DNA of 64,000 nucleotides from Planctomycetaceae bacterium (GCA_020426325.1 JAGQQG010000008.1:1-64000); one strand, 5' to 3'; shown: positions 1 to 8,682, numbered from the stretch's first letter. Notes: generated by a model not told the origin, from the letters alone. A program made the numbers and translations.

Positions 1-227
1 GATATGTCCCATTGGAAGGCCTCATCGACCGGGGGGCCGAACTGGCCCGTCAACAAAAGGAGGCCGAGAAGATCCGCAAGCACATCCAGGGGACCGAAGG
101 CAAACTCAGCAACGAGAAGTTCACCGCCAACGCCCCGGACGACGTCGTCGCCGGCGTGCGCGAGACACTGGAGAACCTCAAGCGGCAACTGGCGAGTGTG
201 GAAGAGATCATCGCTGACCTTTCGTAG
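1..227 (+). CDS. valS: Valyl-tRNA synthetase, C-terminal fragment (cut by window edge)
   Basis: Only the last 74 codons (from base 3) are inside the window. The frame opens with YVPLEGLID and continues as a charged, heptad-like helix with a KLSNEKF motif and a final leucine-rich segment ending EEIIADLS. This matches the C-terminal coiled-coil tRNA-binding arm of valyl-tRNA synthetase, which charges tRNA-Val in the cytoplasm. The apparent start at base 12 is only an internal TTG, so the gene continues to the left. It converges on the membrane glycosyltransferase with 16 bases between stop codons. Confidence 0.85.
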   Translation, partial: YVPLEGLIDRGAELARQQKEAEKIRKHIQGTEGKLSNEKFTANAPDDVVAGVRETLENLKRQLASVEEIIADLS

Positions 228-233
228 CTGGAT

Positions 234-270
234 TCGCCAGAATTCAGTACGTCGGTCTGAACTCTGGCGA
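234..270 (+). terminator. Stem-loop between convergent valS and glycosyltransferase
   Basis: Arms 234-247 and 257-270 pair over 14 positions with one mismatch around a 9-base loop. It starts seven bases after the valS stop and overlaps the last codons of the opposite gene. No clear T-run follows, so termination is inferred from position and pairing only. Confidence 0.45.
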
Positions 271-1998
271 GTTCAGATACGGAGTTCGATCGCCGAAAGT
301 GCCGGGTTCAATCTCGTAGTAACCCGACAGTTGCACACCTTCGCGAGTGATCTCGCCGTTGAGTTGGCTGTGTTGCGGCTCGGGAGTCAGTGCGGACCAT
401 GAGTCGGCGCGGCGTCGGATGACGAGGACACGACGAACGTCCCACGGTTGGTTGTCGTCGAACGGCATGAGGCGTGGCTTGAGATCCGCAGCCTGCGACT
501 GGAGTTCGCTCAGCTGAAAGGGATGTAGCACCGGGGCAACGAAGATGGGCTGCGTCCCTTCGCCACCACCGAAGTCCCGAAGCATCGACCGTGTCACGCT
601 GTCGCCCCAGTAGGTGACTTCGAAGCCGAGGTGATCGGCTCCTCGCAGGCCACCGACCAGCAGGTTGTAATAGCTGAGTTGCACCGGGTGCATGGCGATT
701 GAGCCGTAGGACTGACAGAGGAGCAGGACCGTCAGAGCAATTGTGGCCGTTCGGGATGACCAGCGTTGCGCGAGCCATTCCCACAACAGACTGCCTCCGC
801 GTCCGATGAGGATTGCCCACAAAGGGAAAACCATCAGGAACAGTCGAGTGCCGTCGTAGACGGTGATGCCGGGCAGGGCAAAGAACAAGAGGGGCCAGAG
901 CACGTTGAGGGTGATCAACTGTGTGATTCGGCGATCGGGTTTCGGGTGTCGGGTGTCGCTGTCCTCTTCTGAAACCCGAACGCCGAACGCCGACAGCCGA
1001 TCTCCAATAGCTCCCAACACGCCCAACACGTGCAACCCGACGGGCACCGTGACCGCGAACATCACGACCGGGTAATGCCATGGAACGTCAGTGTCGGCCC
1101 ACTTTTGGCCCATGTACCAGCAGTAGAGTGTGAGTCGGTCGGTCGTGCGGCCGAGGTATTCGCTGACGTGGGCGACCGGATCGAGCCACAGCCAGGGCCA
1201 GCTGACGAAGAAAACCGCGACGCCAGTCAGACCGAAGAGGATGATGGGCAGGATGGCCCGCAGTCGCCAGTGCCAGAGTGCCCACAGGGCGATGGGAATC
1301 GGGAGCAGGATGCCTTGAATCTTCGTCAGCAGGGTGAGTCCGAGCAGCACGCCGCTGAGCATGACTGGTCCCCAATTTGGACGGTCGCCTCGTGTCCATC
1401 GGTCAGCGACGTACAAGACTGTGGCGACATAGAACAGATTGGTGAATGTCTCCAGCGAGGCGATGTGGGCATGGGCGAACAGTCGGGGCATGAGGACCAT
1501 GCTCAGGGCGGCAATCAATCCCGCAATGCGGCCATACCAGCGGGAGGTTGTCCACCCGATGAGGAGGATGGTCAGTGCGAAACCACAAGCGGAGGCGACC
1601 CGTCCGCAGGTGACGGCGACGGAGTCTACCGGCACGGTGGGGTGGAGCAGGGGCCATGAGAGTTCGTGAGCGAGGCCGATCAGCACGCGACCGAGGGGCG
1701 GATGATCGGGGTTGTAGACTTCTGCCCCGAAGATCTCGCGGATACTGTCCATGTGGAGCAGGCCGAGTCCATATTCACGCACAGCACGCACGTGATAAAC
1801 GCCCATCTGGACGTTGAAAGTTTCATCGAACGTGAGACCGGGGCCTTCTCCCAGTTGCGGGACAGCACCGCTGGAGTCGAGCGTGGCGAGGATGGCCAGC
1901 CAGGCGAGCGCAGCGACGAGCAGCGGAAGCGGCCAATGTCGAACGGTCGAATGCGTCGGCATCGTCGGCAATGCAGGATGACCGGCGGAGTCGGACAT
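244..1998 (-). CDS. GT39/PMT-family membrane glycosyltransferase
   Basis: A 584-residue polytopic membrane protein. After a short polar N-terminus, residues 23-40 form the first membrane helix, followed by an acidic DE pair in the first external loop (58-59, in LTFDETFN) and NPDHPPL (96-102). That arrangement is typical of the PMT_2/ArnT-like fold, which transfers sugars from polyprenyl-phosphate donors on the outer face of the cytoplasmic membrane. About ten further hydrophobic helices follow, then a soluble tail. The ATG at 1998 is chosen because the 65 codons upstream look non-coding; no strong SD is seen. A loop around residues 333-355 is encoded by a repetitive 7-base-period DNA segment. 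Acceptor and donor cannot be told. Confidence 0.75.
   Translation of the reverse strand: MSDSAGHPALPTMPTHSTVRHWPLPLLVAALAWLAILATLDSSGAVPQLGEGPGLTFDETFNVQMGVYHVRAVREYGLGLLHMDSIREIFGAEVYNPDHPPLGRVLIGLAHELSWPLLHPTVPVDSVAVTCGRVASACGFALTILLIGWTTSRWYGRIAGLIAALSMVLMPRLFAHAHIASLETFTNLFYVATVLYVADRWTRGDRPNWGPVMLSGVLLGLTLLTKIQGILLPIPIALWALWHWRLRAILPIILFGLTGVAVFFVSWPWLWLDPVAHVSEYLGRTTDRLTLYCWYMGQKWADTDVPWHYPVVMFAVTVPVGLHVLGVLGAIGDRLSAFGVRVSEEDSDTRHPKPDRRITQLITLNVLWPLLFFALPGITVYDGTRLFLMVFPLWAILIGRGGSLLWEWLAQRWSSRTATIALTVLLLCQSYGSIAMHPVQLSYYNLLVGGLRGADHLGFEVTYWGDSVTRSMLRDFGGGEGTQPIFVAPVLHPFQLSELQSQAADLKPRLMPFDDNQPWDVRRVLVIRRRADSWSALTPEPQHSQLNGEITREGVQLSGYYEIEPGTFGDRTPYLNSPEFRPTY
933..1002. repeat. Imperfect inverted repeat of 7-base units inside the GT39 gene
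   Basis: On the plus strand the left half repeats units such as TTTCGGG and TGTCGGG, and the right half holds their approximate complement (AACCCGA, ACGCCGA). The whole reads as an imperfect inverted repeat. It stays in frame and encodes a hydrophilic loop of the glycosyltransferase. Confidence 0.5.
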
Positions 1999-2299
1999 TA
2001 CAAAGAGTGATTGCTGTCTGTGAGGAAAGTTGCTGGCTGCTGAAATGACGAATGCTTCGCGCGCACGACGTGACGCCGCGTCCCCCGTCCTAAATCCCTT
2101 CAGGTGGTGGACCCGAACATGGGACTGGTCACGAGTGAAAACGAGCCATGTCGCACGGGCGAAGCACCGTGCAGCAGGTTGGCGAGAATCCAACCTTTGA
2201 TTTCAGTCGCCGGTGATGCCGGAGACGCCAGCAGATTCTTTCGAATCATAAGCTGACGTGTAAGGCTCCGGCAATCGGCGTTGACAGCAATGTCACAGA

Positions 2300-2872
2300 T
2301 TAAGCAATCTGCTTCTTACGGCCGACGAGCGTGCGAATACGCTCGGCAAGCAAGGCAGCGTCGAACGGCTTGCGGAACGTCTCGTTGAAGAGAGTTCGGT
2401 CAAAACCACTCGCGTTGTCTTCGTCGCTCAGCAGACCGATCAGCACCGTATCGGCGTAATCGGAGTTCTTTTTCAAGTTCTGAGCGATCATCAGGGCTTC
2501 GTTGCGACCCATGCCGAAATCGATCACCACACAATCCGGATGAAGCGACTCCGCCTGGATACCGGCTTCAAAACCACTGGCAGCCAGTTCGGTTTTGAAG
2601 TCTTCCGGGCCCATGACTTCGTTCAGTCCAGCTCGGGTTGTGGGATCGACGCCGACGAGCAGCAGCTTGCCCATCGCCTCGTCTTCAAGTTCGCCAAGCG
2701 GCATTCCGTGCTCCTTGAGAAACCGGATCAGATGCTCGCGTGGAATGCGGCGATCTTGTGATCCGGGAATCCGGTAACCACGAAGGCGTCCGGAATCAAA
2801 CCATTTACTCACGGTGCGCGGTGCCACCTTACAGATCTTGGCAACTTGACCAGTTGTGAAGATCGTCCTCAT
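2300..2872 (-). CDS. Excisionase/MerR-type HTH fused to receiver-like domain
   Basis: A 190-residue cytoplasmic protein. Residues 1-55 are a helix-turn-helix of the excisionase/HTH_17 type (TTGQVAKICKVAPRTVSKWFDSGRL) with the usual arginine-rich wing. Residues 68-188 resemble a response-regulator receiver, with a likely phospho-acceptor D118 (VVIDFG) and the conserved lysine K168 (FRKPFD). The acidic pair near the start is reduced to one D76. The order, DNA-binding first and receiver second, is the reverse of ordinary response regulators. The start at 2872 is supported by GGAGAG about nine bases upstream. No histidine kinase lies nearby, so the input is unknown. Confidence 0.75.
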   Translation of the reverse strand: MRTIFTTGQVAKICKVAPRTVSKWFDSGRLRGYRIPGSQDRRIPREHLIRFLKEHGMPLGELEDEAMGKLLLVGVDPTTRAGLNEVMGPEDFKTELAASGFEAGIQAESLHPDCVVIDFGMGRNEALMIAQNLKKNSDYADTVLIGLLSDEDNASGFDRTLFNETFRKPFDAALLAERIRTLVGRKKQIA

Positions 2873-3104
2873 TGCGGGCTCTCCAATTGACGTGTTCTGG
2901 GTCAGAGGGTGCGTCGTTCCCTCTGGATCTTCACCCCATGTGCCTGATCGCAGGGTTGTGAAGTTCGGACGTTCCGAGCACCACAGTTGCTTCGTGGGCA
3001 CTTTTCGATGATCAATGTCCGGTTAAAACGGGTCCTACGCATTGAACATCGAGTCTGGGTTGGGGCAGTCACAGGGTCTGGATCACATCCAGGGGTCTTA
3101 TTTT

Positions 3105-3129
3105 CATCCCCACACGTTGTGAGGATGAG
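3105..3129. other. Stem-loop
   Basis: TCATCC and GGATGA pair as the outer stem; after a mismatch an inner CACA/TGTG stem closes on a 3-base loop. No T-run follows on either strand. Function unknown. Confidence 0.35.
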
Positions 3130-3215
3130 ATGGTTGCTGGTCATCAGAGATGATCAGCGTCGTGTGAGGCGACGGCACCGAAGTGCAGCCGCACAAACGG
3201 GGAGCGGACCAAAAC

Positions 3216-3244
3216 ACCACCACAGAGCTTCATGCTCTGGTGGT
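3216..3244. other. Strong stem-loop (ACCACC/GGTGGT plus AGAGC/GCTCT)
   Basis: Outer 6-bp and inner 5-bp stems separated by a two-base bulge, loop TTCAT. On the minus strand it is followed by GTTTTGG, so it could terminate a minus-strand transcript coming from the VOC pseudogene side. It may equally be a regulatory or structural RNA element. Confidence 0.4.
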
Positions 3245-3269
3245 CGATCGGCATTCTGAGCGTCCAAAT

Positions 3270-3298
3270 CCCCCCTTGACGGCTTCCCCCCTGACGGC
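3270..3298. repeat. Short tandem GC-rich duplication
   Basis: Two near-identical copies of C5-6-(T)TGACGGC in direct orientation, at about 3270-3283 and 3286-3298, separated by TT. Only two copies; no function evident. Confidence 0.4.
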
Positions 3299-3728
3299 AG
3301 CCTCTTGCTGACGTCTGGTTTGTCTGATCACATTGATCTGCACAAAACCGTCTGACCTGTACTATCGGGTTCGCGGACGTGACGACTTTAGATTGTTCGC
3401 ACGATTGATCCTTTGGTAGGGGCAAATCGTGTCAAGCCCAATCATCCGTCCAGGGATTGTCGCCCGTATCCTTCCGACTTCGCGGAAAGTCTGCCTTCTG
3501 CTGTACAGAACGATCGTGAGAATCACAGCGGCTGAACGAAATCGATGTTTCCAGACTGCAACACACCGGCACAATCCGCAGAATCGGCAACAAGATAATG
3601 TGCCTGCGGACTTGTAACGACAGACCGAACGAAGTGTTGCAAGGTTTTGCAAATCTCGAAGAACGTTCGTGGCAACAAATTGAGACTGGAGTTCGAAGGT
3701 CTGACGACTTTCGGTAACGCGTTCAGTC

Positions 3729-4082
3729 TCATGTTTCCGTCAGATGCACTGAATGTCCGTCAGGATCGCTTACGATTGCTCTGCGAGGTTCTGAGCTGTC
3801 GTTAGGAGCAGAAAGGACTTTCGCACTGACATCGAGAAGTTTAGCGAGCGTCTGCTCAATTGAAGTGACTGTAAATCCTCACTGCGTACTGACTGTTGGG
3901 GGACGTTTGGAGGTTGCGGGGTACAATTCCAGCACACATTCGCCGAGCTCAGCTGCGAGATGAACCGGTCAGGTTTCGTGTTGTTCCTCAGTAAACACAA
4001 TCCCGAGTGCTTCGTAAAACGATCGGGATTGGTTCAAGTCCCGGACTCGAAGCACGACCAGATTGAGCTTTGATGTGGTCAT
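3729..4082 (-). pseudogene. VOC-family (glyoxalase/bleomycin-resistance-like) gene with two in-frame TGA codons
   Basis: Read continuously on the minus strand, this 118-codon frame encodes a recognisable VOC/glyoxalase-fold protein. The N-terminus contains LNLVVLRVRDLNQSRSFYEA, the middle VHLAAELGECVLELYPAT with KRPPTV, and the end AIVSDPDGHSVHLTE. TGA codons interrupt it at codon 38 (3969-3971) and codon 68 (3879-3881), with no frameshift anywhere; the final stop is also TGA. Open-frame calling sees only a 37-codon start. The ATG at 4082 overlaps the stop of the upstream small gene as ATGA, so the two once formed a coupled pair. VOC proteins of this size are usually single-domain metal-dependent enzymes or binding proteins. 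Substitution-only damage suggests recent loss; stop-codon read-through is the alternative. Confidence 0.8.
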
Positions 4083-4372
4083 GCATCAGGGGCGTCTGAC
4101 ATGGCTTGCTCGACTTGATCAGCCGGCAGGCAGGCCATGCGGAAGAAGAGCCCCTGCTCCTCACATTGATCCTGATACGACTGCGGCATCTTCTCGACGG
4201 TCGCATCATCCCATTCGATGATGTACTGGAGGTCGGCACCTCGGCCCTTTGTCTCCAGAATGATTGCGGTCCAGTCATCAATGCAGACGTCCGGGAATTC
4301 CGGCAGCGGGGTGCCCTGCTTGATCCGTACCGCCGCCCCCGTTGTGAGTTTGCTTGATTTTTTCTTCGCCAT
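4079..4372 (-). CDS. Small conserved-looking hypothetical protein (97 aa)
   Basis: A soluble 97-residue protein with a basic start (MAKKKSSK) and a compact beta-rich body: AAVRIKQGTPLPEFPD, then DDWTAIILE, then YIIEWDDATVEKMP and an acidic C-terminus. The pattern recalls small SH3-like proteins of unknown function, but I do not recognise a named family with certainty. The ATG at 4372 is chosen because the upstream codons look unrelated to the rest. Its stop overlaps the start of the VOC pseudogene by ATGA, which implies translational coupling. It is divergent from the PhyH-family gene. Confidence 0.6.
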   Translation of the reverse strand: MAKKKSSKLTTGAAVRIKQGTPLPEFPDVCIDDWTAIILETKGRGADLQYIIEWDDATVEKMPQSYQDQCEEQGLFFRMACLPADQVEQAMSDAPDA

Positions 4373-4430
4373 GAGCAATTCGATCAGAGTACAGCAGCTG
4401 CAATGGTGCTGAACGTTGAGCAACACCGTT

Positions 4431-4445
4431 TGAGAGTCCCTCTCA
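4431..4445. other. Perfect 6-bp inverted repeat in a divergent promoter region
   Basis: TGAGAG-TCC-CTCTCA lies between the divergent small gene (start 4372) and the PhyH-family gene (start 4565). It could be an operator or a leader hairpin; only position and symmetry support this. Confidence 0.3.
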
Positions 4446-4564
4446 GGTGGAAACTAACAGGTTGAATAGGATGCTGTCAAAAGGCACGCTGAAAGACCTT
4501 TCGTCCTAGGTCGCGATTCGCGAGAATCACGTTTGCAGACCCGGATGAGAACCATGAAGAAAGC

Positions 4565-5377
4565 ATGAAGATGACTGAGCAATCCTGTCACGACGAGAGA
4601 CCTCGCTTTCGAGAAGAGGGGTTCGTTATTGTCAAAAACCTCCTGGATCCACAGGAGGCACGGCTGCTTGGTGATGTCGCACGAGCGGATCACGAGTTGG
4701 CAGAGTCCGCGTACGGGCGTCTAGATGCCTCAGGGCAAGTCACAACGCTTGCGGTCCGCAACGAATTGAAGGACGACATCTACAGCACCATTGCACGCAG
4801 TCATCGCGTCGTCGACCGCATGACCGCTTTTCTGGGGGATGAGGTCTATCATTACCATCACAAATTGACCTTCAAGGAACCTCGCGTCGGGGGAGCCTGG
4901 GAGTGGCATCAGGACTATGGTTACTGGTATCACAACGGCTGTCTGTTGCCAGACATGGCCAGCTGCATGATCGCGATTGATCGGGCGACGGAGGAGAACG
5001 GATGCCTGCAGGTCCTGAAGGGCTCACATCTCATCGGGCGGATCGATCATGGCCGGACGGGAGATCAGACTGGAGCCGATCTTGAGCGGGTCGGAGTGGC
5101 CCTTCAACGGTTTGATCTGGTGCACGTCCTGCTCGATCCGGGTGATGCCGTGTTCTTTCACGCGAATCTTTTACACCGCTCTGACCAAAATCGTAGCGAG
5201 CATCCCCGTTGGGCGTTGATCTGCTGTTACAACACCCGTCGGAATGACCCATACAAAGAATCGAGGCACCCCCGTTACTCGCCGCTGGAGATTGCTCCGG
5301 ACGAACTCGTGCTCGAAACGGGAGAAAGGCAGCTTGCGGGGCTTCAGTCCCGTCAGGCAGACGCCCCGCGAGTCTAA
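4565..5377 (+). CDS. Phytanoyl-CoA dioxygenase (PhyH) family protein
   Basis: A 270-residue Fe(II)/2-oxoglutarate-dependent oxygenase of the PhyH family. The iron triad is visible as H115-x-D117 (EWHQDYG) and distal H204 ([13 protein letters not shown]), with R215 placed to bind 2-oxoglutarate. The surrounding [11 protein letters not shown] is a family signature. These enzymes hydroxylate small lipids or natural products in the cytoplasm; the substrate cannot be inferred. Start is the first of two close ATGs (MKM), with GAAGAAAGC just upstream. Its stop overlaps the end of the convergent SDR gene by four bases, so any 3' regulation must be shared. Confidence 0.85.
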   Translation: MKMTEQSCHDERPRFREEGFVIVKNLLDPQEARLLGDVARADHELAESAYGRLDASGQVTTLAVRNELKDDIYSTIARSHRVVDRMTAFLGDEVYHYHHKLTFKEPRVGGAWEWHQDYGYWYHNGCLLPDMASCMIAIDRATEENGCLQVLKGSHLIGRIDHGRTGDQTGADLERVGVALQRFDLVHVLLDPGDAVFFHANLLHRSDQNRSEHPRWALICCYNTRRNDPYKESRHPRYSPLEIAPDELVLETGERQLAGLQSRQADAPRV

Positions 5378-6189
5378 TCTTTGTTTTTCCTGGAGCCGGA
5401 ACTGGTCGGACGGAAGTATTTCATGGACTCGATGACAACGAGTCGGCGTGGGGCGAGGCGGACGGCGAGGGACAGCCAATAGTTCAGCCAGCCTGAGATA
5501 TAGTACTGGCGCTTCTTACGCAGGCCTTTGAATGCTGCCTTTACAACTTGATCGACCGTCTGGGAACGGTGCTTTTTGAGCCATCCGCCGACTCCTGCGG
5601 AGTCAAAGAAGTCTGTCTGTGTCGTGCCCGGGCACATTGCCATCACCGTGACCCCCTGATCACGTGTTTCTGCCCAGAGAGCTTCACTGAAGTGGAGGAC
5701 GAAGGCTTTGCTGGCTGCGTAGACTGGCATGTAGGCCACCGGCTGAAAGGCGGCAACGGACGCAACATTGATGATCGCGCCATGTTTTCGTGTCAGCATC
5801 TCGTGAAGGTAGAGATACGTCAATTCCGTGAGTGATCTGATATTCAATTCGACGAGTTGTGCCATCCGTCTGACATCCGCGTCCTGAATCGTGCCGACAT
5901 AACCAGCACCGGCGTTGTTGACCAGCAGTTCGATTTGAATCCCTTTGCTCTTAATCGTCTCGTAGAGGTGACCCGCGAAGGTAGTCTCAGCGAGATCGCC
6001 CACGATGAGTTCGGTCCGAGTGCCGTGTCGTGTGTGGAGTTCCTCCGCGAGTTCCTTGAGCAGTTCTTCCCGCCGAGCGGTCAGTACCAGATGCATTCCA
6101 CGGGCAGCCAGCTGCCGTGCGAACTCCTTTCCGATTCCGCTGGACGCACCAGTGATCAGTCCCCATTGATCTGCAAACCTGTCCGTCAA
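5374..6189 (-). CDS. Short-chain dehydrogenase/reductase
   Basis: A 271-residue classical SDR. The Rossmann NAD(P) motif TGASSGIG is at 13-20, NNAG near 91-94, and the active-site set is N116, S144, Y157 and K161 (YAASK). Arginines after the second beta strand (TARREEL) suggest NADP(H) preference. A basic, hydrophobic C-terminal extension may contact the membrane. The start is taken as TTG at 6189 because GAGGTGA lies five to six bases before it; the frame is open five codons further to another TTG without an SD. Substrate unknown; convergent with the PhyH-type oxygenase, which may act in the same pathway. Confidence 0.85.
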   Translation of the reverse strand: MTDRFADQWGLITGASSGIGKEFARQLAARGMHLVLTARREELLKELAEELHTRHGTRTELIVGDLAETTFAGHLYETIKSKGIQIELLVNNAGAGYVGTIQDADVRRMAQLVELNIRSLTELTYLYLHEMLTRKHGAIINVASVAAFQPVAYMPVYAASKAFVLHFSEALWAETRDQGVTVMAMCPGTTQTDFFDSAGVGGWLKKHRSQTVDQVVKAAFKGLRKKRQYYISGWLNYWLSLAVRLAPRRLVVIESMKYFRPTSSGSRKNKD

Positions 6190-6282
6190 AAAGTCACCTC
6201 GCAATCAGGCCTTGCGGCACTCTCACTACCTCAAGAGTATGGAATGATCCTATCACAACCGGTTTGAAAGGAAAGTGCGGCC

Positions 6283-6954
6283 ATGACATCAATTCCCCGT
6301 GCACTCACACGAGAACAGGTTCGAGACGTGGATCTTCGGGCAGTCGAGGAGTACGGCATGACCGGATTGGTCCTCATGGAGAATGCGGGTCGAGGTGCGG
6401 CGGATGTATTGCTCAGGCGGGGAATCTCTGGTCGCGTTGTCGTCTGTTGCGGGAAAGGGAATAACGGCGGCGATGGTTTTGTCATCGCACGCCACCTGGA
6501 GGCGGCGGGGGTTGATGTCTTGGTCTCTCTTGCCTGTCAGCCAGAGGAGATCTCCGGCGATGCCGCTGTCAATCTGGCGATCCTTCAGGCAGCACGGACA
6601 CCAATTTCTTTGATGAAACAAGGCAGCGAGGGTGCGTCGTTGCTGAACGGAGCGGAATGGATTATTGACGCACTTCTCGGAACCGGTATCTCCGGAAAAG
6701 TCCGCGAGCCGTATGGAAGCATCATCGATGCCATCAACAGAGCGCGCGGGGCAACCTTGGCAGTCGATCTCCCATCGGGACTGGACTGCAACCTGGGGGA
6801 ACCCCTGGGAATGTGCATCAGGGCAGACCTGACCGTCACATTTGTCTCCAGAAAAATCGGATTCGATCAACCGGATTCCCTTGAATGGACTGGGCCGGTG
6901 GAAGTCCTTCCAATTGGCGTTCCCCGACAGTTATTGGCTGCCTACAATTTGTGA
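6283..6954 (+). CDS. nnrE: NAD(P)H-hydrate epimerase (YjeF N-terminal family)
   Basis: A 223-residue stand-alone YjeF_N protein. GKGNNGGDG at 57-65 and VDLPSGLD near 160-167 are the family signatures, with MENAGRG earlier. It interconverts the R and S epimers of damaged, hydrated NAD(P)H so that the dehydratase can repair them, in the cytoplasm. The C-terminal ADP/ATP-dependent dehydratase domain, fused to it in many bacteria such as E. coli, is absent here and must be encoded elsewhere. Start ATG at 6283 has GAAAGGA upstream. It is followed by the HtrA-type protease after 188 bases, probably as a separate unit. Confidence 0.9.
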   Translation: MTSIPRALTREQVRDVDLRAVEEYGMTGLVLMENAGRGAADVLLRRGISGRVVVCCGKGNNGGDGFVIARHLEAAGVDVLVSLACQPEEISGDAAVNLAILQAARTPISLMKQGSEGASLLNGAEWIIDALLGTGISGKVREPYGSIIDAINRARGATLAVDLPSGLDCNLGEPLGMCIRADLTVTFVSRKIGFDQPDSLEWTGPVEVLPIGVPRQLLAAYNL

Positions 6955-7142
6955 CGAACCGGCGATTGTCCCCAGAAAGTTACCAGAAAAAAATTTGAGT
7001 TTGCATCCAACGATGTGTGCTGTAATCCCGTAAGTAGGTCAGCATCGCGGGGATTGGATAACAAATCATGCTCCAGCGGCCGAATTGCCCGGGCAGGGGC
7101 CATGAAGGACCGAGAGCACTGTTTACCCGCAGGAGAATCATT

Positions 7143-8642
7143 ATGAAAAAACTGAAGAATCACTATTTCGGAGCACTGTCCGCGATTGCGGGAGTTTGCG
7201 TCATCGCAGCGGCAGTTGCTGTCGCACAACAACAACTGCATGTCCCTGATGCCGGCCCAGGCGTCCAACATGCGGAGGCGCTTTCATTCACATTTCGAAA
7301 CGTCGCAAAGGCCGTCCTACCTGCTGTCGTGTCAATCGAAACTCGGAGCAAAGCGGTTCATGTCAACCAGCCTGGCGGACGGTCCCCGTTTGAAGACGAG
7401 TTCTTCAAGCGGTTCTTCGGAGAAAACAACATTCCAGAAGAGTATTTCCAACAGCGTCAGATGCCACAACAGCGTGGCAGTGGCTCAGGCTTCATCATCG
7501 ACGGTTCAGGTATCATCCTGACCAATGCACATGTGGTTGAGGACGCCGAGCGAGTGATCGTCAAACTGGAGGATGGACGGGAACTGACAGCGACGGAATG
7601 GCAGGCAGATCCTCGTTCGGACGTTGCCATTGTGCGGGTCGACGCCGGTGAGGCACTTCCGAGCATGGCAATGGGAGACAGCGATCAGATGGAGATCGGT
7701 GACTGGGTGCTCGCACTCGGCAATCCGTTTGATATCGGGACGACTGTCACCTCGGGCATCATCAGTGCCAAGCAACGAAATACGGGCATCAATGAGCGCG
7801 AGAGTTACCTCCAGACTGATGCAGCAATCAACCCCGGTAACAGTGGAGGACCACTGGTGAACCTTCGCGGTGAAGTCGTGGGCATCAACACGGCCATCTC
7901 CACGAGGAGTGGCGGATACGATGGCGTGGGCTTTGCCATCCCCATCAACAATGCACGCTGGGTTGCCAATCAGCTGATCGATCACGGAGCGGTCAAACGA
8001 GCGTACCTCGGAGTCCGTTTGCAGGAGATGAATCCCCGTCTGCGTGAGCAGTTCAATGTCCCGAACGGACACGGCACGCTTGTTGCCGATGTGATGGCTG
8101 GAACCCCAGCATCAGCAGCGGGCATGGAACCGGGCGATGTCGTCCTGAACTTCGCAGGAAACGACGTGCGGAACAGCACTCATCTGCAGGGAATCGTCGA
8201 GCAACTTTCGGTGGGGGAAACCTATCCCATGACCGTTCTTCGGAATGGGAACGAAACGACTCTCAACGTGACAGTCCAGGAGATGCCGGGCGACTACACA
8301 GCCGCCATGCGTCGATCGGATCATGAAGAGGACCAGCCCGAAGGGACGCCCGAATTCAACAAGCTCGGGTTAGAAATCGCCAGCCTGGACTCCTCAAGTG
8401 CCGAGAAGTATTCGATTGATTCATCTGTCAAAGGCGTCTTGGTCACATCTGTGGAGCCAGGCAGCCCGGCTGCACAAGCCGGACTGCGGGCAGGTGATGT
8501 TATCGAGCGAGTTGGTGGCAACGCGGTCGCTTCCCCTGAAGAGTACGACGCTGCTGCTGCGGATCAGTCACTGGATCAAGGAGTCGTGCTTCTTGTGCGA
8601 CGTGGTGATGGATCGCTGTTCGTGGTCGTTGGAGCCGAATAG
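7143..8642 (+). CDS. degP: HtrA/DegP-type periplasmic serine protease with two PDZ domains
   Basis: A 499-residue HtrA protease. Residues 1-28 are a signal peptide (KK then a hydrophobic core ending AVAVA). The trypsin-like domain has the triad H130 (LTNAHVV), D160 (RSDVAIV) and S234 (NPGNSGGPL). Two PDZ domains follow at about 300-385 and 405-495; the first contains AYLGVRLQ and the second GVLVTSVEPGSPAAQAGL. It degrades or refolds damaged exported proteins in the periplasm. The ATG at 7143 has AGGAG eight bases upstream, better than an in-frame start 75 bases earlier. Two palindromes follow it, the second a probable terminator. Confidence 0.92.
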   Translation: MKKLKNHYFGALSAIAGVCVIAAAVAVAQQQLHVPDAGPGVQHAEALSFTFRNVAKAVLPAVVSIETRSKAVHVNQPGGRSPFEDEFFKRFFGENNIPEEYFQQRQMPQQRGSGSGFIIDGSGIILTNAHVVEDAERVIVKLEDGRELTATEWQADPRSDVAIVRVDAGEALPSMAMGDSDQMEIGDWVLALGNPFDIGTTVTSGIISAKQRNTGINERESYLQTDAAINPGNSGGPLVNLRGEVVGINTAISTRSGGYDGVGFAIPINNARWVANQLIDHGAVKRAYLGVRLQEMNPRLREQFNVPNGHGTLVADVMAGTPASAAGMEPGDVVLNFAGNDVRNSTHLQGIVEQLSVGETYPMTVLRNGNETTLNVTVQEMPGDYTAAMRRSDHEEDQPEGTPEFNKLGLEIASLDSSSAEKYSIDSSVKGVLVTSVEPGSPAAQAGLRAGDVIERVGGNAVASPEEYDAAAADQSLDQGVVLLVRRGDGSLFVVVGAE

Positions 8643-8658
8643 ACCTCTCGACGAGGGT

Positions 8659-8682
8659 GGGGCAGACATTCCTGTCTGCCCC
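8659..8682. repeat. Perfect 10-bp palindrome (REP-like)
   Basis: GGGGCAGACA and its exact complement TGTCTGCCCC flank a TTCC loop, 16 bases after the degP stop. The form resembles short dispersed palindromes of planctomycete genomes; only this copy is in the window. It could also act as a first hairpin of a tandem terminator. Confidence 0.6.

Larger units (their letters stand above)
2873..3728. other. Non-coding stretch with several hairpins
   Basis: No convincing gene was found in about 850 bases. Open frames here (up to 96 codons) have no recognisable domain or SD. The stretch does contain two stem-loops and a short tandem GC-rich repeat, listed separately. Part of it must be the promoter region of the HTH-receiver gene. 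Confidence 0.6.

Noticed and set aside
1030..1659. 209-codon plus-strand frame inside the GT39 gene
   Set aside because: Composition is Gln/Glu/Asp/Gly-rich with no motif, as expected for the antisense of a membrane-protein gene; the minus frame has clear GT39 features.
3144..3732. Minus-strand frames of 69-96 codons in the large gap
   Set aside because: No SD, no domain, biased composition; treated as non-coding.
3879..3971. Selenocysteine or alternative-code decoding of the two TGA codons in the VOC gene
   Set aside because: The neighbouring residues do not resemble a Cys or Trp position of VOC proteins (Gly- or Leu-like contexts), no SECIS-like hairpin was noticed right after them, and other genes in the window use TGA as a normal stop. 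Kept only as a remote alternative.
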